DNA of 40,113 nt. Origin: Opitutaceae bacterium (GTDB lineage: Bacteria > Verrucomicrobiota > Verrucomicrobiia > Opitutales > Opitutaceae). The position numbers were made by a program, and so were the translations under genes. Shown here piece after piece: positions 9,072 to 18,630 of this stretch. Positions within the stretch are counted from its first letter, which is position 1, and each line of letters opens with the position of its first letter. The stretch lies in NCBI GenBank assembly GCA_023269565.1, contig JAHFTD010000014.1:1-40113 (forward strand), given 5' to 3'. A model generated the notes under the pieces. The model worked only from the letters and a program-made list of their open reading frames with translations. It was not told the DNA's origin and made no database searches.

Positions 9072-9593
9072 TCAGGGCAAGAGCGATGGTTTGTTCGGCA
9101 GATCGGAGCGCTTGAGGAACTCCGGCATTTTTTTGCCGTTGACCTGCGGCCCGCCATCGAAGACCCATTTCCATGAGCCGTCGGATTGACGTTTCCAAAT
9201 CGTGAGTGTCATGCCGAGCGAGATGCGCGGATCACCTTTCCCATCCTTGGGCGGGGCGGTGATCTTAAAGTAACCCCAGGTGTAGCCGAGGGTGCCGTCG
9301 TCGGACGCATCAGCGTAAAGGGGTTCCCATTCGAGTTTGAATCCGGCGGGCGGTGGAGGGGGCGCGGGTTTGGCAGCCAGTTCGGCGCGACTGAGGGCGA
9401 AATCGCCCGGGGCAAAGCCGTCCGGCGCCATGAATTTCAGAAAGGAAGCGGAGATGTCGCCTTTGGCCACGTCGGCGGCGAACTCCCGTTCGGCTTGCAT
9501 CAATTCGGCCTTAAGGGCGGCTTTGTCTGCGGCGGAGACGAGGACGATTGGGAGGAGGGCGAAAGCGGTCAAAACGAGGTAGCGGTTATTCAT
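9072..9593 (-). CDS. Secreted DUF4440/NTF2-like hypothetical protein
   Basis: Signal peptide MNNRYLVLTAFALLPIVLVSA, followed by LMQAEREFAADVAKGDISASFLKFMAPDGF and GYTWGYFKIT...TIWKRQSDGSWKWVFDGGP, which resemble SnoaL/DUF4440-type proteins. The ATG at 9593 is preferred over the longer track ORF. Confidence 0.7.
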   Translation of the reverse strand: MNNRYLVLTAFALLPIVLVSAADKAALKAELMQAEREFAADVAKGDISASFLKFMAPDGFAPGDFALSRAELAAKPAPPPPPAGFKLEWEPLYADASDDGTLGYTWGYFKITAPPKDGKGDPRISLGMTLTIWKRQSDGSWKWVFDGGPQVNGKKMPEFLKRSDLPNKPSLLP

Positions 9594-9695
9594 AGAAAAA
9601 CGGCAGACTGGGGAAGCGGAGGCGTGGGACGAGACCGATGCGACGAAAGCGGGAATATCCAAGGCATACTGACGGCGGGGATGGTCGAAGCCGAC

Positions 9696-11012
9696 TCAGG
9701 ACTGTGCGGGCAGGACGAGGCCGCTACACGCGCCGAAGCCAAGGCGCACGGCGCCGGGCCGCGCGGCGTGCGCGCGGAAGATGACCTCGTCGCCATCGGC
9801 GAGGAACTTCCGCTCCTCGCCGTTCGGGAGCTTGAGCGGCTCGGTGCCGCGCCAGGTGAGTTCGAGCAGACAGCCGCGCGAATCTTTCGCCGGGCCCGAG
9901 ACGGTGCCGCTGCCGAGGAGGTCGCCGGGCGAGAGGTTGCAGCCGTTGCTGGCGTGGTGCGCGAGCAGCTGCGCGAGCGTCCAATACATCGTGGAGAAAT
10001 TGCCGGAGGAGAGGCGGACGGGGGCAGCACCCGCGGCCCGCATCTTCGCCGTGGCGAGCCAGACCTCCATCGTAAGATCGAGGCCGCCGTGCGCGGCGTC
10101 GGTGGCATCAGTGAGGTAGGGCAGGGGGGCCGGATCACCGGCTGGCCGCGCAAAGGCCGGCGCGCGGAATGGCGCAAGTGCCTCCATCGTCACGATCCAC
10201 GGCGAGAGGGTGGTGGCGAAGTTTTTCGCGAGGAACGGACCGAGCGGCTGGTATTCCCACGTCTGGATGTCGCGCGCCGACCAGTCGTTCAGCAGCACGA
10301 CGCCGAAGAGGTGCTCAGCGGCCTGCGCGATGGGGATGGCGGAGCCGAGTTGGCTGCCCGGGCCGACGAAGGCGCCGAGTTCGAGTTCGTAGTCGAGGTT
10401 CTTGCAGGGGGCGAAGACCGGTGCGGGCGCGTCGGCGGGCTTGAGCTGGCCGGACGGACGGCGGACGGGCGTGCCGCTAACCACGAGCGAGGAGCCGCGG
10501 CCGTGGTAGCCGATGGGCACCCATTTGTAATTCGGCAGGAGCGGATTGTCGGGCCGGAGCATGGTGCCGACGTTGGTGGCGTGGTGGATCGAGGCGTAGA
10601 AATCCGTGTAGTCGCCGATCTGCGCCGGCAAATGCATCTTGGCCTCGGCCAGCGGCGCGAGACAGTCCTCGACTTGGTCGCGAAGCTCGCCGGGCGGACA
10701 GGTGTCCGAGCCGAGCAGCTCGCTCAAGCGCGCACGGAGCGTGGACCACGCCGGCGCGCCGAGAGCCATGAGTCCGTTGAGGGAAGTTTGCTGGCACGCC
10801 CCGGCGACGGCGACGGGCAGGAGCCCCGCCCGGGCGGCGGCGGCCAAATCAAGAACGCGGTCGCCGATGGCCGTGCCGGGACGCGCGACGGGTTGCGCGG
10901 CGGTGCGGAAAATCCCGTAGGGCAGGTTTTGCAGCGGGAAGTCGCACCCGGGGGCCTGGGCGGACTCCACCCAACTGCGGCGGGAGGGGTCGTGGGTCTG
11001 GTTGAGGGTCAT
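9696..11012 (-). CDS. fahA: Fumarylacetoacetase
   Basis: DFYASIHHATNVGTMLRPDNPLLPNYKWVPIGYHGRGSSLVVSGTPVRRPSGQ, LNDWSARDIQTWEYQPLGPFLAKNFATTLSPWIV, YWTLAQLLAHHASNGCNLSPGDLLGSGTVSGP are typical of FAH. Confidence 0.95.
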   Translation of the reverse strand: MTLNQTHDPSRRSWVESAQAPGCDFPLQNLPYGIFRTAAQPVARPGTAIGDRVLDLAAAARAGLLPVAVAGACQQTSLNGLMALGAPAWSTLRARLSELLGSDTCPPGELRDQVEDCLAPLAEAKMHLPAQIGDYTDFYASIHHATNVGTMLRPDNPLLPNYKWVPIGYHGRGSSLVVSGTPVRRPSGQLKPADAPAPVFAPCKNLDYELELGAFVGPGSQLGSAIPIAQAAEHLFGVVLLNDWSARDIQTWEYQPLGPFLAKNFATTLSPWIVTMEALAPFRAPAFARPAGDPAPLPYLTDATDAAHGGLDLTMEVWLATAKMRAAGAAPVRLSSGNFSTMYWTLAQLLAHHASNGCNLSPGDLLGSGTVSGPAKDSRGCLLELTWRGTEPLKLPNGEERKFLADGDEVIFRAHAARPGAVRLGFGACSGLVLPAQS

Positions 11013-11887
11013 AGCCAGCGGAGCTGCTGCAAACCTTCAAGGGGTTCGTCGAAGGAGCAAGAACCGAAGGAGCGGCAGAGCTGCCGGCGCGCGGCGGCGA
11101 GTTGCGCGGCGGTGAAGCGATGTGTCCGCCAGACGAGGGCGTCGGGCGAGCAGGTGAAATTTTCCGCGTTGCCGTCCACGAGCAGCGCGGTGGCGTCGGC
11201 GACGGAGCCGCCGGTGTGCAGCAGTGTGGCGGCGAGAAAGACGTTAAGGAAACCAAGCATCGTTCCTCGCGGGCTGCCCGGTTCATAGTTGAGGCGGTAG
11301 TCGCCGCGCAGCGGATGGTGCAGCCCGGCCGTGGCCTTGCAGACGACGCCGGCATCGCGGCACGCGACGAGGAAGCGCGCGACATCCGCGGCGGGCGGGA
11401 AGGCCTCGGGGGTGACGCCGCCGGTGCGGATCTTGGCCCCGCGACCGGCGGTCTTGATGGCGGCGATGAGCGGCGCGCAGTCGCCAGCCGATAGCACCTC
11501 GACCCAGACCTCAATCTCCACCGGGAATGGGGCGACCAGACGGGCGACCTCGGCAGGGGTGGCAGCTTTGGTTTCGACCGAGACGATCCGCGCATGCGGC
11601 TGGCGGGCATTGAACGCGAGTAGGGCGGCGAGATCGGCCGGCGGTTCCGGCCCGGCGAGCACACTGAGGTGCCAGTTTCGGTGCCCGGCGGGATCGAGTT
11701 GGTCGTAGGCGGCGGCAAACTCACCGAGGCGCGCCAAAGGGATGATGAGCCGGCCGAGCGCGGCGCGGTGCGGGCCGGCGAGGTAGCCGGCGTGGTTCCG
11801 CACGGCATCCGCCATCGGGAGCCTGGCCGGCGGGAACAGGCCCGCGTAATCGATGAGCGAGTCGAGGAGGGCGGGCAGGGCGGACAT
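11009..11887 (-). CDS. Conserved-type hypothetical protein, translationally coupled to fumarylacetoacetase (TIM-barrel-like)
   Basis: Starts MSALPALLDSLIDYAGLFPPARLPMADAVRNHAGYL. Internal segments IEVWVEVLSAGDC and AKIRTGGVTPEAFPPAADVARFLVACRDAGVVCKATAGLHHPLRG. The stop overlaps the fahA start by 4 nt (ATGA). Track start is 11923; ATG at 11887 is preferred. Confidence 0.7.
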   Translation of the reverse strand: MSALPALLDSLIDYAGLFPPARLPMADAVRNHAGYLAGPHRAALGRLIIPLARLGEFAAAYDQLDPAGHRNWHLSVLAGPEPPADLAALLAFNARQPHARIVSVETKAATPAEVARLVAPFPVEIEVWVEVLSAGDCAPLIAAIKTAGRGAKIRTGGVTPEAFPPAADVARFLVACRDAGVVCKATAGLHHPLRGDYRLNYEPGSPRGTMLGFLNVFLAATLLHTGGSVADATALLVDGNAENFTCSPDALVWRTHRFTAAQLAAARRQLCRSFGSCSFDEPLEGLQQLRWL

Positions 11888-12282
11888 CCGTGGCAACGAT
11901 GGTCGTCGCCCGAACGGAGTCAACCGGGCGTGCAGTTGTTCAACCGGCGCGAGCTAACCGTCTGGAAAATTATTGCTGACCATGCCGGCCCCTCTGTAGT
12001 CATCGAAGGTTTAAGACATGTCGGCCCCGGGAATCGGGTGGGGATAATCTTCGTTTTTACCAAAGCGGCCAAGGCGGCCGGCTATTTGCGTCGGCAGGTC
12101 AGAATATTCGGGAAAAATGGCAGCTCCGGCTCATTATTAGCCCCGGGGAGGCAATCAGTTGGCGTAAACGGGCGGGGGCGGGAAAAATTAGATTGATTTC
12201 CGGAAGAAACCTTGCTGCTCTGGACGCAGATTAAGCCGGGGTTGCCGGGGAATCTACAACACAACCCAGCACAACTACTACT

Positions 12283-15117
12283 ATGAACTACTCCGCAAGG
12301 AAGACCTTGGCGGCGCTTGCCTATGTTTCGGGCATGTTTGCCACAATCGCGGTATCGCCTGCATTAGCGCAGACGAATCCCGCTGCACCTATTGAAGAGA
12401 AGGCTGTAAGCATGGAGAAATATACTGTCACCGGCTCACTGCTCCCAGCGGTGGAGGGCGAGTCGTATATCCCCGTCACGACCTACTCCTCCGCGAAATT
12501 GCTGCTACTGGGCGCGGCCACCCCGATCGAGGGGTTGCGCAGCCTGCCCTCATTCTTCGGGGCGACCAGCACCGAGCTTGACAGCAACGGCGGCAGCGGT
12601 GCCGCCACGGTCAACTTGCGCGGTTTGGGTGGCACACTGACACTCATCAACGGTCGCCGCTCCTTCGGCTTCGCTGATCTTAACCTGATCCCGATCGATG
12701 CCGTCCAGAACATCGACATCCTGAAGGATGGTGCCGGCGCGGTCTATGGTGCCGATGCCTTGGCTGGTGTTGTGAACGTAGTCCTGAAGAAGAAGTGGGT
12801 CGGCACGCAGGTGCGCCTGGGTTACGGTATCTCCAGCGAGGGCGATTCCCAGCAGTGGGATGCCTCAGTGGCTATCGGCCGTGCCTTTGACAAAGGCTAC
12901 CTGACGGTGGTGGCCGGATATTCCGACAAGGACACCCTTTACGCCCGCGAACGCGCACTCTCCGCCAATGCTGATGGCCGGATCTTTGGCGGCCAGAACG
13001 GCGGCAGCCCGACCTTCCCCGGTCACATCGGCGGCGCAGCCTCCGGCCTGTTGCTGAAAAGCTCATTACAGTTTGGGCAGACTCCGGCTGATTATTTGCC
13101 GTTCAATCCCAGCACGGAATCATTCAATTTCCGCCTGTTCTCGCCATCCATCCCCGGCCAGACCCGCAAATTGGCGCACCTCGCGGGCGGCTATGAAATC
13201 TTTGACCGCCGGATGGAGGCCTATGTGGAGTTCGATTATGCCGATTCCCTTACCGCTAATGGTCTGGCTCCGGCGCCGTTCGCCCTCCCCTCCGCCACCG
13301 CCCGGAACAGCCGGTATAATCCTTGGGGTGCAGGTGTTACCATCCCCGGCGCTACGGTTCGTTATCGTGGCGTTGACCTGGACATCCGGCGCAACTCCTT
13401 CGACAAACAGGACTACCGCTACGTAATTGGCCTGCAGGGCAAGTTCGACAATGGCTGGGGCTACGATACCGGCTTCATGCAGTCGCATGAGAGCCTGTTG
13501 CAGACCGAAGCGAACGGCATTCTGCGCTCGAAGATCGTCGCTGCGACCGATAATGGCAGCTTCAACCCGTTTGCGCGTGCAGGCACGACTGGAACCTTCC
13601 GCGGTTTCTCTTGGGACAATCATACCTCCCTCGGGGGGGCCTTGACCGCTGGGCACAAGCCCTCCACTGGTGTCTTGGACGCCTTCGATTTCAAGCTGTT
13701 CGGCCCGGCGATGAAGCTGCCGGCCGGCCAAGTCCAGCTCGCCATCGGTTATCAACATCTCGCGAGGCATGACACCTTCAATCCGGAGAACATTTACTTC
13801 GCCGGCGATCTGCTGGGCTATAACTCCGGCAATCCGTTCGACGCGAGCGGTAAGAATGACGCGTTCTACGGCGAGGTGGATGTTCCGATCATCTCCGCGT
13901 CCGACAGCATCACCGGAGTCTCGTCGCTCAGCCTCAATGGCAATGTGCGCGAGGACAATGCCAAGGTGAAAGACAACATCACTGGCGACGCGGGATCTTT
14001 CGGCTCGTTCACCAAGCGCATTGGCCTGCGCTATCAGCCGACGAGCGAGCTCGTGCTCCGGGCCAGCTATGGCACCGGTTTCCGGGTGCCCGACTTGGGC
14101 AGCCTCTATGCCGCCCCGGGCGATAACTTCCCGACCCTGACCGACCCGCTCCGCTTCCCCATCGGCCAGCAGACGGACGTGCTCACGCAGGGCAATCCCA
14201 ACTTGGGACCCGAATCCAGCGTGAACAAGGCGCTCGGCATGATCTATTCACCGAAATGGGCGCCGGGCTTTAATGTCACCATCGACTATTACAAGACCAC
14301 GCTGGGCGGCCTGATCACCGACGGCGCGCAGTTCATTCTTAACCAGAATGCCGCCACCCAGGGTGCGGGATTCCCCATCATCACCAGAAACAGCGCCGGT
14401 GTGATCACCTCGGTCGTGACCGATCCCAACGCGCTGTATGCGGCCCGCATCCACCGCCACCCGGTCACCGGCGAGATTGACGACCAGTCAGGCCCGGCGA
14501 TTGACTCGACCAACCTCAATGTGGCGGTCCGCGCGGCCGAAGGCCTCGACTATACGTTTTCCTACCGCCAGCCGAAAGGCAGCTGGGGCCAATTCACGCA
14601 CACGCTTGAATTCAACCAGGTGCTGAGCTGGAGTTTGATTCCTGAGGCGGGCTCACCGGTGCAAGAATGGAAGGGCAGGTTCGTTGATCCGGCTTCCAAT
14701 GCGATTGCCCCCGGCTCGATTCCCGCGTGGAAGGGTTATTACAATCTGCTGTGGGAAAGTGGTAACTGGACCGCGAGTGCCACGATGAACTATACCCACT
14801 CGGTTTTGGATGATCCGGACACGCAGTTTCTCGACGCGGCCGGCGACTTTGCCTACTTGGATCCCGCGACCAACACGGTCAAGAAACAGAATGGGATCCC
14901 CACGATGGAGCGCTACATTACATTCGATCTCACCGTGTCCTATAAGTTCACCGACTCCAACAAGTGGATGAAGGGCACCGAGGTGCGGTTGGGTGTCCAA
15001 AATATCGGCAATGAACCGCCGCCGTTTTCGGCCGGTGCGTTCAACGACAACTACGACACCTCCATGTATAGCACGCGTGGCCGCTTCTATCAGTTTGGCG
15101 TCACGCAGAAGTTCTAA
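12283..15117 (+). CDS. TonB-dependent receptor (1 of 3 in tandem)
   Basis: Signal peptide, MEKYTVTGSLLP plug start, GAATVNLRGLGGTLTLINGRRSFG, VQNIDILKDGAGAVYGADALAGVVNVVLKK, C-terminal RGRFYQFGVTQKF. Confidence 0.95.
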   Translation: MNYSARKTLAALAYVSGMFATIAVSPALAQTNPAAPIEEKAVSMEKYTVTGSLLPAVEGESYIPVTTYSSAKLLLLGAATPIEGLRSLPSFFGATSTELDSNGGSGAATVNLRGLGGTLTLINGRRSFGFADLNLIPIDAVQNIDILKDGAGAVYGADALAGVVNVVLKKKWVGTQVRLGYGISSEGDSQQWDASVAIGRAFDKGYLTVVAGYSDKDTLYARERALSANADGRIFGGQNGGSPTFPGHIGGAASGLLLKSSLQFGQTPADYLPFNPSTESFNFRLFSPSIPGQTRKLAHLAGGYEIFDRRMEAYVEFDYADSLTANGLAPAPFALPSATARNSRYNPWGAGVTIPGATVRYRGVDLDIRRNSFDKQDYRYVIGLQGKFDNGWGYDTGFMQSHESLLQTEANGILRSKIVAATDNGSFNPFARAGTTGTFRGFSWDNHTSLGGALTAGHKPSTGVLDAFDFKLFGPAMKLPAGQVQLAIGYQHLARHDTFNPENIYFAGDLLGYNSGNPFDASGKNDAFYGEVDVPIISASDSITGVSSLSLNGNVREDNAKVKDNITGDAGSFGSFTKRIGLRYQPTSELVLRASYGTGFRVPDLGSLYAAPGDNFPTLTDPLRFPIGQQTDVLTQGNPNLGPESSVNKALGMIYSPKWAPGFNVTIDYYKTTLGGLITDGAQFILNQNAATQGAGFPIITRNSAGVITSVVTDPNALYAARIHRHPVTGEIDDQSGPAIDSTNLNVAVRAAEGLDYTFSYRQPKGSWGQFTHTLEFNQVLSWSLIPEAGSPVQEWKGRFVDPASNAIAPGSIPAWKGYYNLLWESGNWTASATMNYTHSVLDDPDTQFLDAAGDFAYLDPATNTVKKQNGIPTMERYITFDLTVSYKFTDSNKWMKGTEVRLGVQNIGNEPPPFSAGAFNDNYDTSMYSTRGRFYQFGVTQKF

Positions 15118-15143
15118 GCCCGCTGCAAAACGGCATTTTTCGA

Positions 15144-15173
15144 CCCCGGAGGGCTTCTGCCCCCGGGGTTTTT
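15144..15173 (+). terminator. Rho-independent terminator
   Basis: CCCCGG...CCGGGG stem followed by TTTTT, 26 nt after the first TonB receptor stop. Confidence 0.75.
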
Positions 15174-15210
15174 CTTTCCCGGGGCGCGACTGAGCCTGTC
15201 CCTGGGTTTG

Positions 15211-15358
15211 TTTATACCAACGTCCCTTTTGTTTTGGACTTTGCGGTGCCTGAGCCGGTAGGGGCGGTTGCCCTCAACCGCCCTCGGTGAGGCTAGGGCC
15301 GTTGAAGGGCAACGGCCCCTACCTGAAGCGGCTATTCTTCAAGGGACGTTGGTATTTA
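15211..15358. repeat. MITE/REP-like element: 14-15 bp terminal inverted repeats, possible 4-bp flanking duplication, two internal hairpins
   Basis: ATACCAACGTCCCTT at 15214-15228 is the exact reverse complement of AAGGGACGTTGGTAT at 15341-15355. TTTA flanks both sides (15211-15214 and 15355-15358). Internal arms GTAGGGGCGGTTGCCCTCAACCGCCCT (15258-15284) and AGGGCCGTTGAAGGGCAACGGCCCCTAC (15295-15322) are each self-complementary and near-complementary to each other. Confidence 0.75.
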
Positions 15359-15484
15359 GACATTTTTGCCCGGAAAAGATTTGGGTTGTTTTTCAGCCCG
15401 GATTTGCCTTGCATGCCGTCAAGTCCGTCAGGGCGACCACGACAACGCCGTCCTGCCAGCCCAACCTATAACCCAAGAAAACCC

Positions 15485-18430
15485 ATGAACCAGAGCTCCG
15501 TAAGGAACTTTAGGACGTGGCTAGCGCTCGGCGCCAGCCTGTCCGCCATCGCGGCTACCAGCGCCTTCGCGCAAACCGCCCCCGCCCCCGGTGACAGCAC
15601 CGTGAAGCTGGAGAAATACATCGTGACCGGCTCAAACATCCCGCGCACCGAGACGGCGGGCGAGGCCCAGACCTTCCCCGTCCAAATCATTGACCGGCGC
15701 GCCATCGAGGCCAGCGGTATGTTCAATACCTCCCAACTGCTGCAGACGATGGTGTTGTCCAACGGCGGCAGCGTCACCTTCTCCAATAACGCCACCGGGT
15801 TCACCCCGGGCGCCACCTCCACCTCGCTCCGCGGCCTCGGGCCCGAGGCGACCCTCGTCCTCATCAACGGCCGGCGCGTGGCGCCGTTCCCCGTGGGCCA
15901 GGGCGGACAGACCGCGTTCGTCGACCTCAATTCCATTCCGCTCAATGCCATCGAGCGCATCGAAGTGCTGAAGGACGGCGCCTCCGCCACCTACGGTGCC
16001 GACGCCATCGCCGGTGTGGTGAACATCATCCTCCGCCGCGATTTCAACGGCGCCGTTGGCACCATCTCCTACGGCAACACCACCAACCGCGACTCGAGCG
16101 AGTTCACCGCCAGCGTCCTTTACGGGGTGACCTCCGACAAGGGCAGCATCACCGTCGGGGCGAACTTCCAGAGCCGCAACCCGATCTTCAACCGCGACCG
16201 CAGCTATTCCGCGGTGCCGCCGTTCCTCTCGAGCAATTCCTCGCCGCCGAACTTCCAAATTTCGCGCGCCGCGGCGGTTGCGGCGATTTTTGGTCCCAGC
16301 GCGCCGCTCAACTCCGTCCTCACGGTCAACGGGGTGCCCAACACCACCACGCAGACCCTCATCGCCAGCACCTTTCCGGTGCGCGATACCAACACCAACG
16401 GCACTCTGCCGGCCAGCGCCTACACCTTCCGCACGGGAACGGTTTCCCGGTTCAACTTCAACGAGTTCTCGGGTTCATTCCCGGAATACCGCCGCAAGGG
16501 CATGTTTGCCGCCTGGGAACGCCAGTTCTTCGGCCCGAATGCCAAGACCTACGGCGATTTGATGTATCAGGACTTCTCCCAGGAAGATCAGCTCGCCCCG
16601 CTGGCGACAGGCTTCTTCCGGGCGCCCGGTTCAGTCACGCTGGTTGTTCCCGCCCGCACGGCCAATCCCATCCTGACTCCGTTTGAGCAGTCCCAGGGTC
16701 GCCGCACGGCCCCGGTCGGCGCCTTCAATCAGTTCAATCCCTTCAATCAGGACCTTTCGGACACGACGCGCATGCGTCTGGCCGACTGGGGCAACCGCAC
16801 CATTGTGGATTTAAACAAGGCGTTCGCGGCCACCGGCGGCATCAAGTTCGACAATCTGGGCGACAGCAACTACTCGCTCGATCTGAAGGCCCGCTACAGC
16901 CAGATCAACAATGTGACCAACCACCGGCTGATCTCCACCTCGCGTTTAAACCGCGTCTTCAATGGGAACGACTCGATCTTCAATCCCGCCAGTTCGGACT
17001 ATATCGGCACCACGCTGCCCTATAATCCCTTCGGGTATTTCCGCAATCCGATCGCGTCCAACGCACTCCCGGTGAACTACGCTTTGCAGTTTCAGCGCGA
17101 CTACAACACCTCCACCATGATGGATTTTGGCGCCCTGGTTAATACTGCGGCGCTGATGCAAACCAGCGGTGGCGACGTGGGTTTCGCCATGGGTTTTGAT
17201 CTCCGCCGCGAGGCCATCGATCAGCTGCCCGACTCGGCGCTGCAATCCGGTGACATCGCCGGTTCAGTGCCGGCTTCGCCGATTCAGCGCTCGCGCCGGA
17301 TCGCCTCCTATTTTGCCGAGGCGGAAATCCCCTTCAGCAAAATGTTGTCGATGAATGTTTCCGCCCGTTACGAGGATTTCATCACCAGCAAGAAAAACAC
17401 CTTCGTGCCCAAGATCGGCTTCAAGTGGATGCCGAACGAGACCCTCGTTTTCCGCGGCAGCTGGGGCAAGGGCTTCCGCGAGGCGTCGCTGTATGAGCTC
17501 TACGCCGGTGCGGTCGCCTCGCTCAATCCCGTCTCCATTGATGTCGCGAAATGGCCGGGCAACAATTCGGTGGAGCCCGAGATGACCGGCATTGCCGTGG
17601 GCAACGCCGCTCTCGCCCCCGAAAAGAGCACCTCGCTCAACGTCGGTGTCGTCTGGACTCCCAAGGGCGGGCAGCTCGACGGCTTCACCCTGGCGGTGGA
17701 TGTCTGGAACATTAAACGCGAGAACACGGTGTCCCTGGACTTTCAGGACACGCTCAATCGTTGGAACGGCTTGGCGCACACCGGCAACACCAGCCTGCCG
17801 GGTGAACGGGTCGACGTGGATTTTGGCGGCACGATCGTCCAGATCGTCGCTCCCTACAAGAATCAGGGCAGCTCGAACATCAAAGGCGTTGACCTGACGA
17901 CCAGCTATACTTGGAAGACCAATGAGATGGGCCGCTTCCAGCTCGGAGCCGCGTTCACCTACATCGACTCCTACAAGCTCGCCCTCAGCCCCGGCACGGG
18001 CCCCGTGGAGTTCATTGGCAAAGCCGTCACCGGCACCGCCTCGGATGACGCTTACCTCCAGTGGAAGGGCCAGGCTTTCCTCAACTGGACTTGGAAAGGT
18101 GTCTCGACACAGCTCACCGCCAATTACACCGACGGGTTCCAGGACATTGACGGCAATGACGACCCGGATGGCGACGGCATCGGCGAGCCCCGCCATACCG
18201 ACTCAAGGATGATCTATGACATGCAGATTAACTACACGCTCTATCCCTCCAGCGGCAGCGGCACAGCCAACTGGTTCTCCGACATCAAGCTGACCGGTGG
18301 CGTCCGCAATCTGCTCGACAAGGATCCGCCGTTTGCCTCCGGCAATGCCGGCAACTCGAACGGCTATCCCGGCTTCCTCTACACTGACGAAGGTCGCTTC
18401 TGGTATGTCGGCATCGAGAAGAAACTGTAA
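15485..18430 (+). CDS. TonB-dependent receptor (2 of 3 in tandem)
   Basis: MNQSSVRNFRTWLALGASLSAIAATSAFAQ signal peptide, KLEKYIVTGSNIPRTET plug, TSLRGLGPEATLVLINGRRVAPFP, IERIEVLKDGASATYGADAIAGVVNIILRRDF. ATG at 15485 is preferred over the track start at 15287, which lies inside the repeat element. Confidence 0.95.
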   Translation: MNQSSVRNFRTWLALGASLSAIAATSAFAQTAPAPGDSTVKLEKYIVTGSNIPRTETAGEAQTFPVQIIDRRAIEASGMFNTSQLLQTMVLSNGGSVTFSNNATGFTPGATSTSLRGLGPEATLVLINGRRVAPFPVGQGGQTAFVDLNSIPLNAIERIEVLKDGASATYGADAIAGVVNIILRRDFNGAVGTISYGNTTNRDSSEFTASVLYGVTSDKGSITVGANFQSRNPIFNRDRSYSAVPPFLSSNSSPPNFQISRAAAVAAIFGPSAPLNSVLTVNGVPNTTTQTLIASTFPVRDTNTNGTLPASAYTFRTGTVSRFNFNEFSGSFPEYRRKGMFAAWERQFFGPNAKTYGDLMYQDFSQEDQLAPLATGFFRAPGSVTLVVPARTANPILTPFEQSQGRRTAPVGAFNQFNPFNQDLSDTTRMRLADWGNRTIVDLNKAFAATGGIKFDNLGDSNYSLDLKARYSQINNVTNHRLISTSRLNRVFNGNDSIFNPASSDYIGTTLPYNPFGYFRNPIASNALPVNYALQFQRDYNTSTMMDFGALVNTAALMQTSGGDVGFAMGFDLRREAIDQLPDSALQSGDIAGSVPASPIQRSRRIASYFAEAEIPFSKMLSMNVSARYEDFITSKKNTFVPKIGFKWMPNETLVFRGSWGKGFREASLYELYAGAVASLNPVSIDVAKWPGNNSVEPEMTGIAVGNAALAPEKSTSLNVGVVWTPKGGQLDGFTLAVDVWNIKRENTVSLDFQDTLNRWNGLAHTGNTSLPGERVDVDFGGTIVQIVAPYKNQGSSNIKGVDLTTSYTWKTNEMGRFQLGAAFTYIDSYKLALSPGTGPVEFIGKAVTGTASDDAYLQWKGQAFLNWTWKGVSTQLTANYTDGFQDIDGNDDPDGDGIGEPRHTDSRMIYDMQINYTLYPSSGSGTANWFSDIKLTGGVRNLLDKDPPFASGNAGNSNGYPGFLYTDEGRFWYVGIEKKL

Positions 18431-18456
18431 CCCGACCCGATTCGCCTGAAATTCCA

Positions 18457-18488
18457 GCGACCCTGCTCCGGCGGGGTCGCTTTTTTTT
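18457..18488 (+). terminator. Rho-independent terminator
   Basis: GCGACCCTGCTCCGGCGGGGTCGC followed by TTTTTTTT, downstream of receptor 2. Confidence 0.88.
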
Positions 18489-18630
18489 GCGCTTTTTCCG
18501 GCGATTTCGGCACCTGCTTATTTTGCTTGTCACGGTTCTGGGGGGCCTTTTGCTGCCGACAACACACTGAGCGCATACTCCACCCGACCAGGTGGAGCGT
18601 CTGCTTCCCTAACCCAACGAACTACGAACC

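Noticed and set aside
9186-11288. 700-aa plus-strand ORF opposite the DUF4440-like gene and fahA
   Set aside because: Antisense to fumarylacetoacetase; composition is compositional noise rather than protein-like.
18578-18597. CTCCACC-CGACCA-GGTGGAG hairpin upstream of TonB receptor 3
   Set aside because: A 7-bp stem without a U-tract or conservation evidence; could be an operator or 5' UTR structure but not supportable alone.
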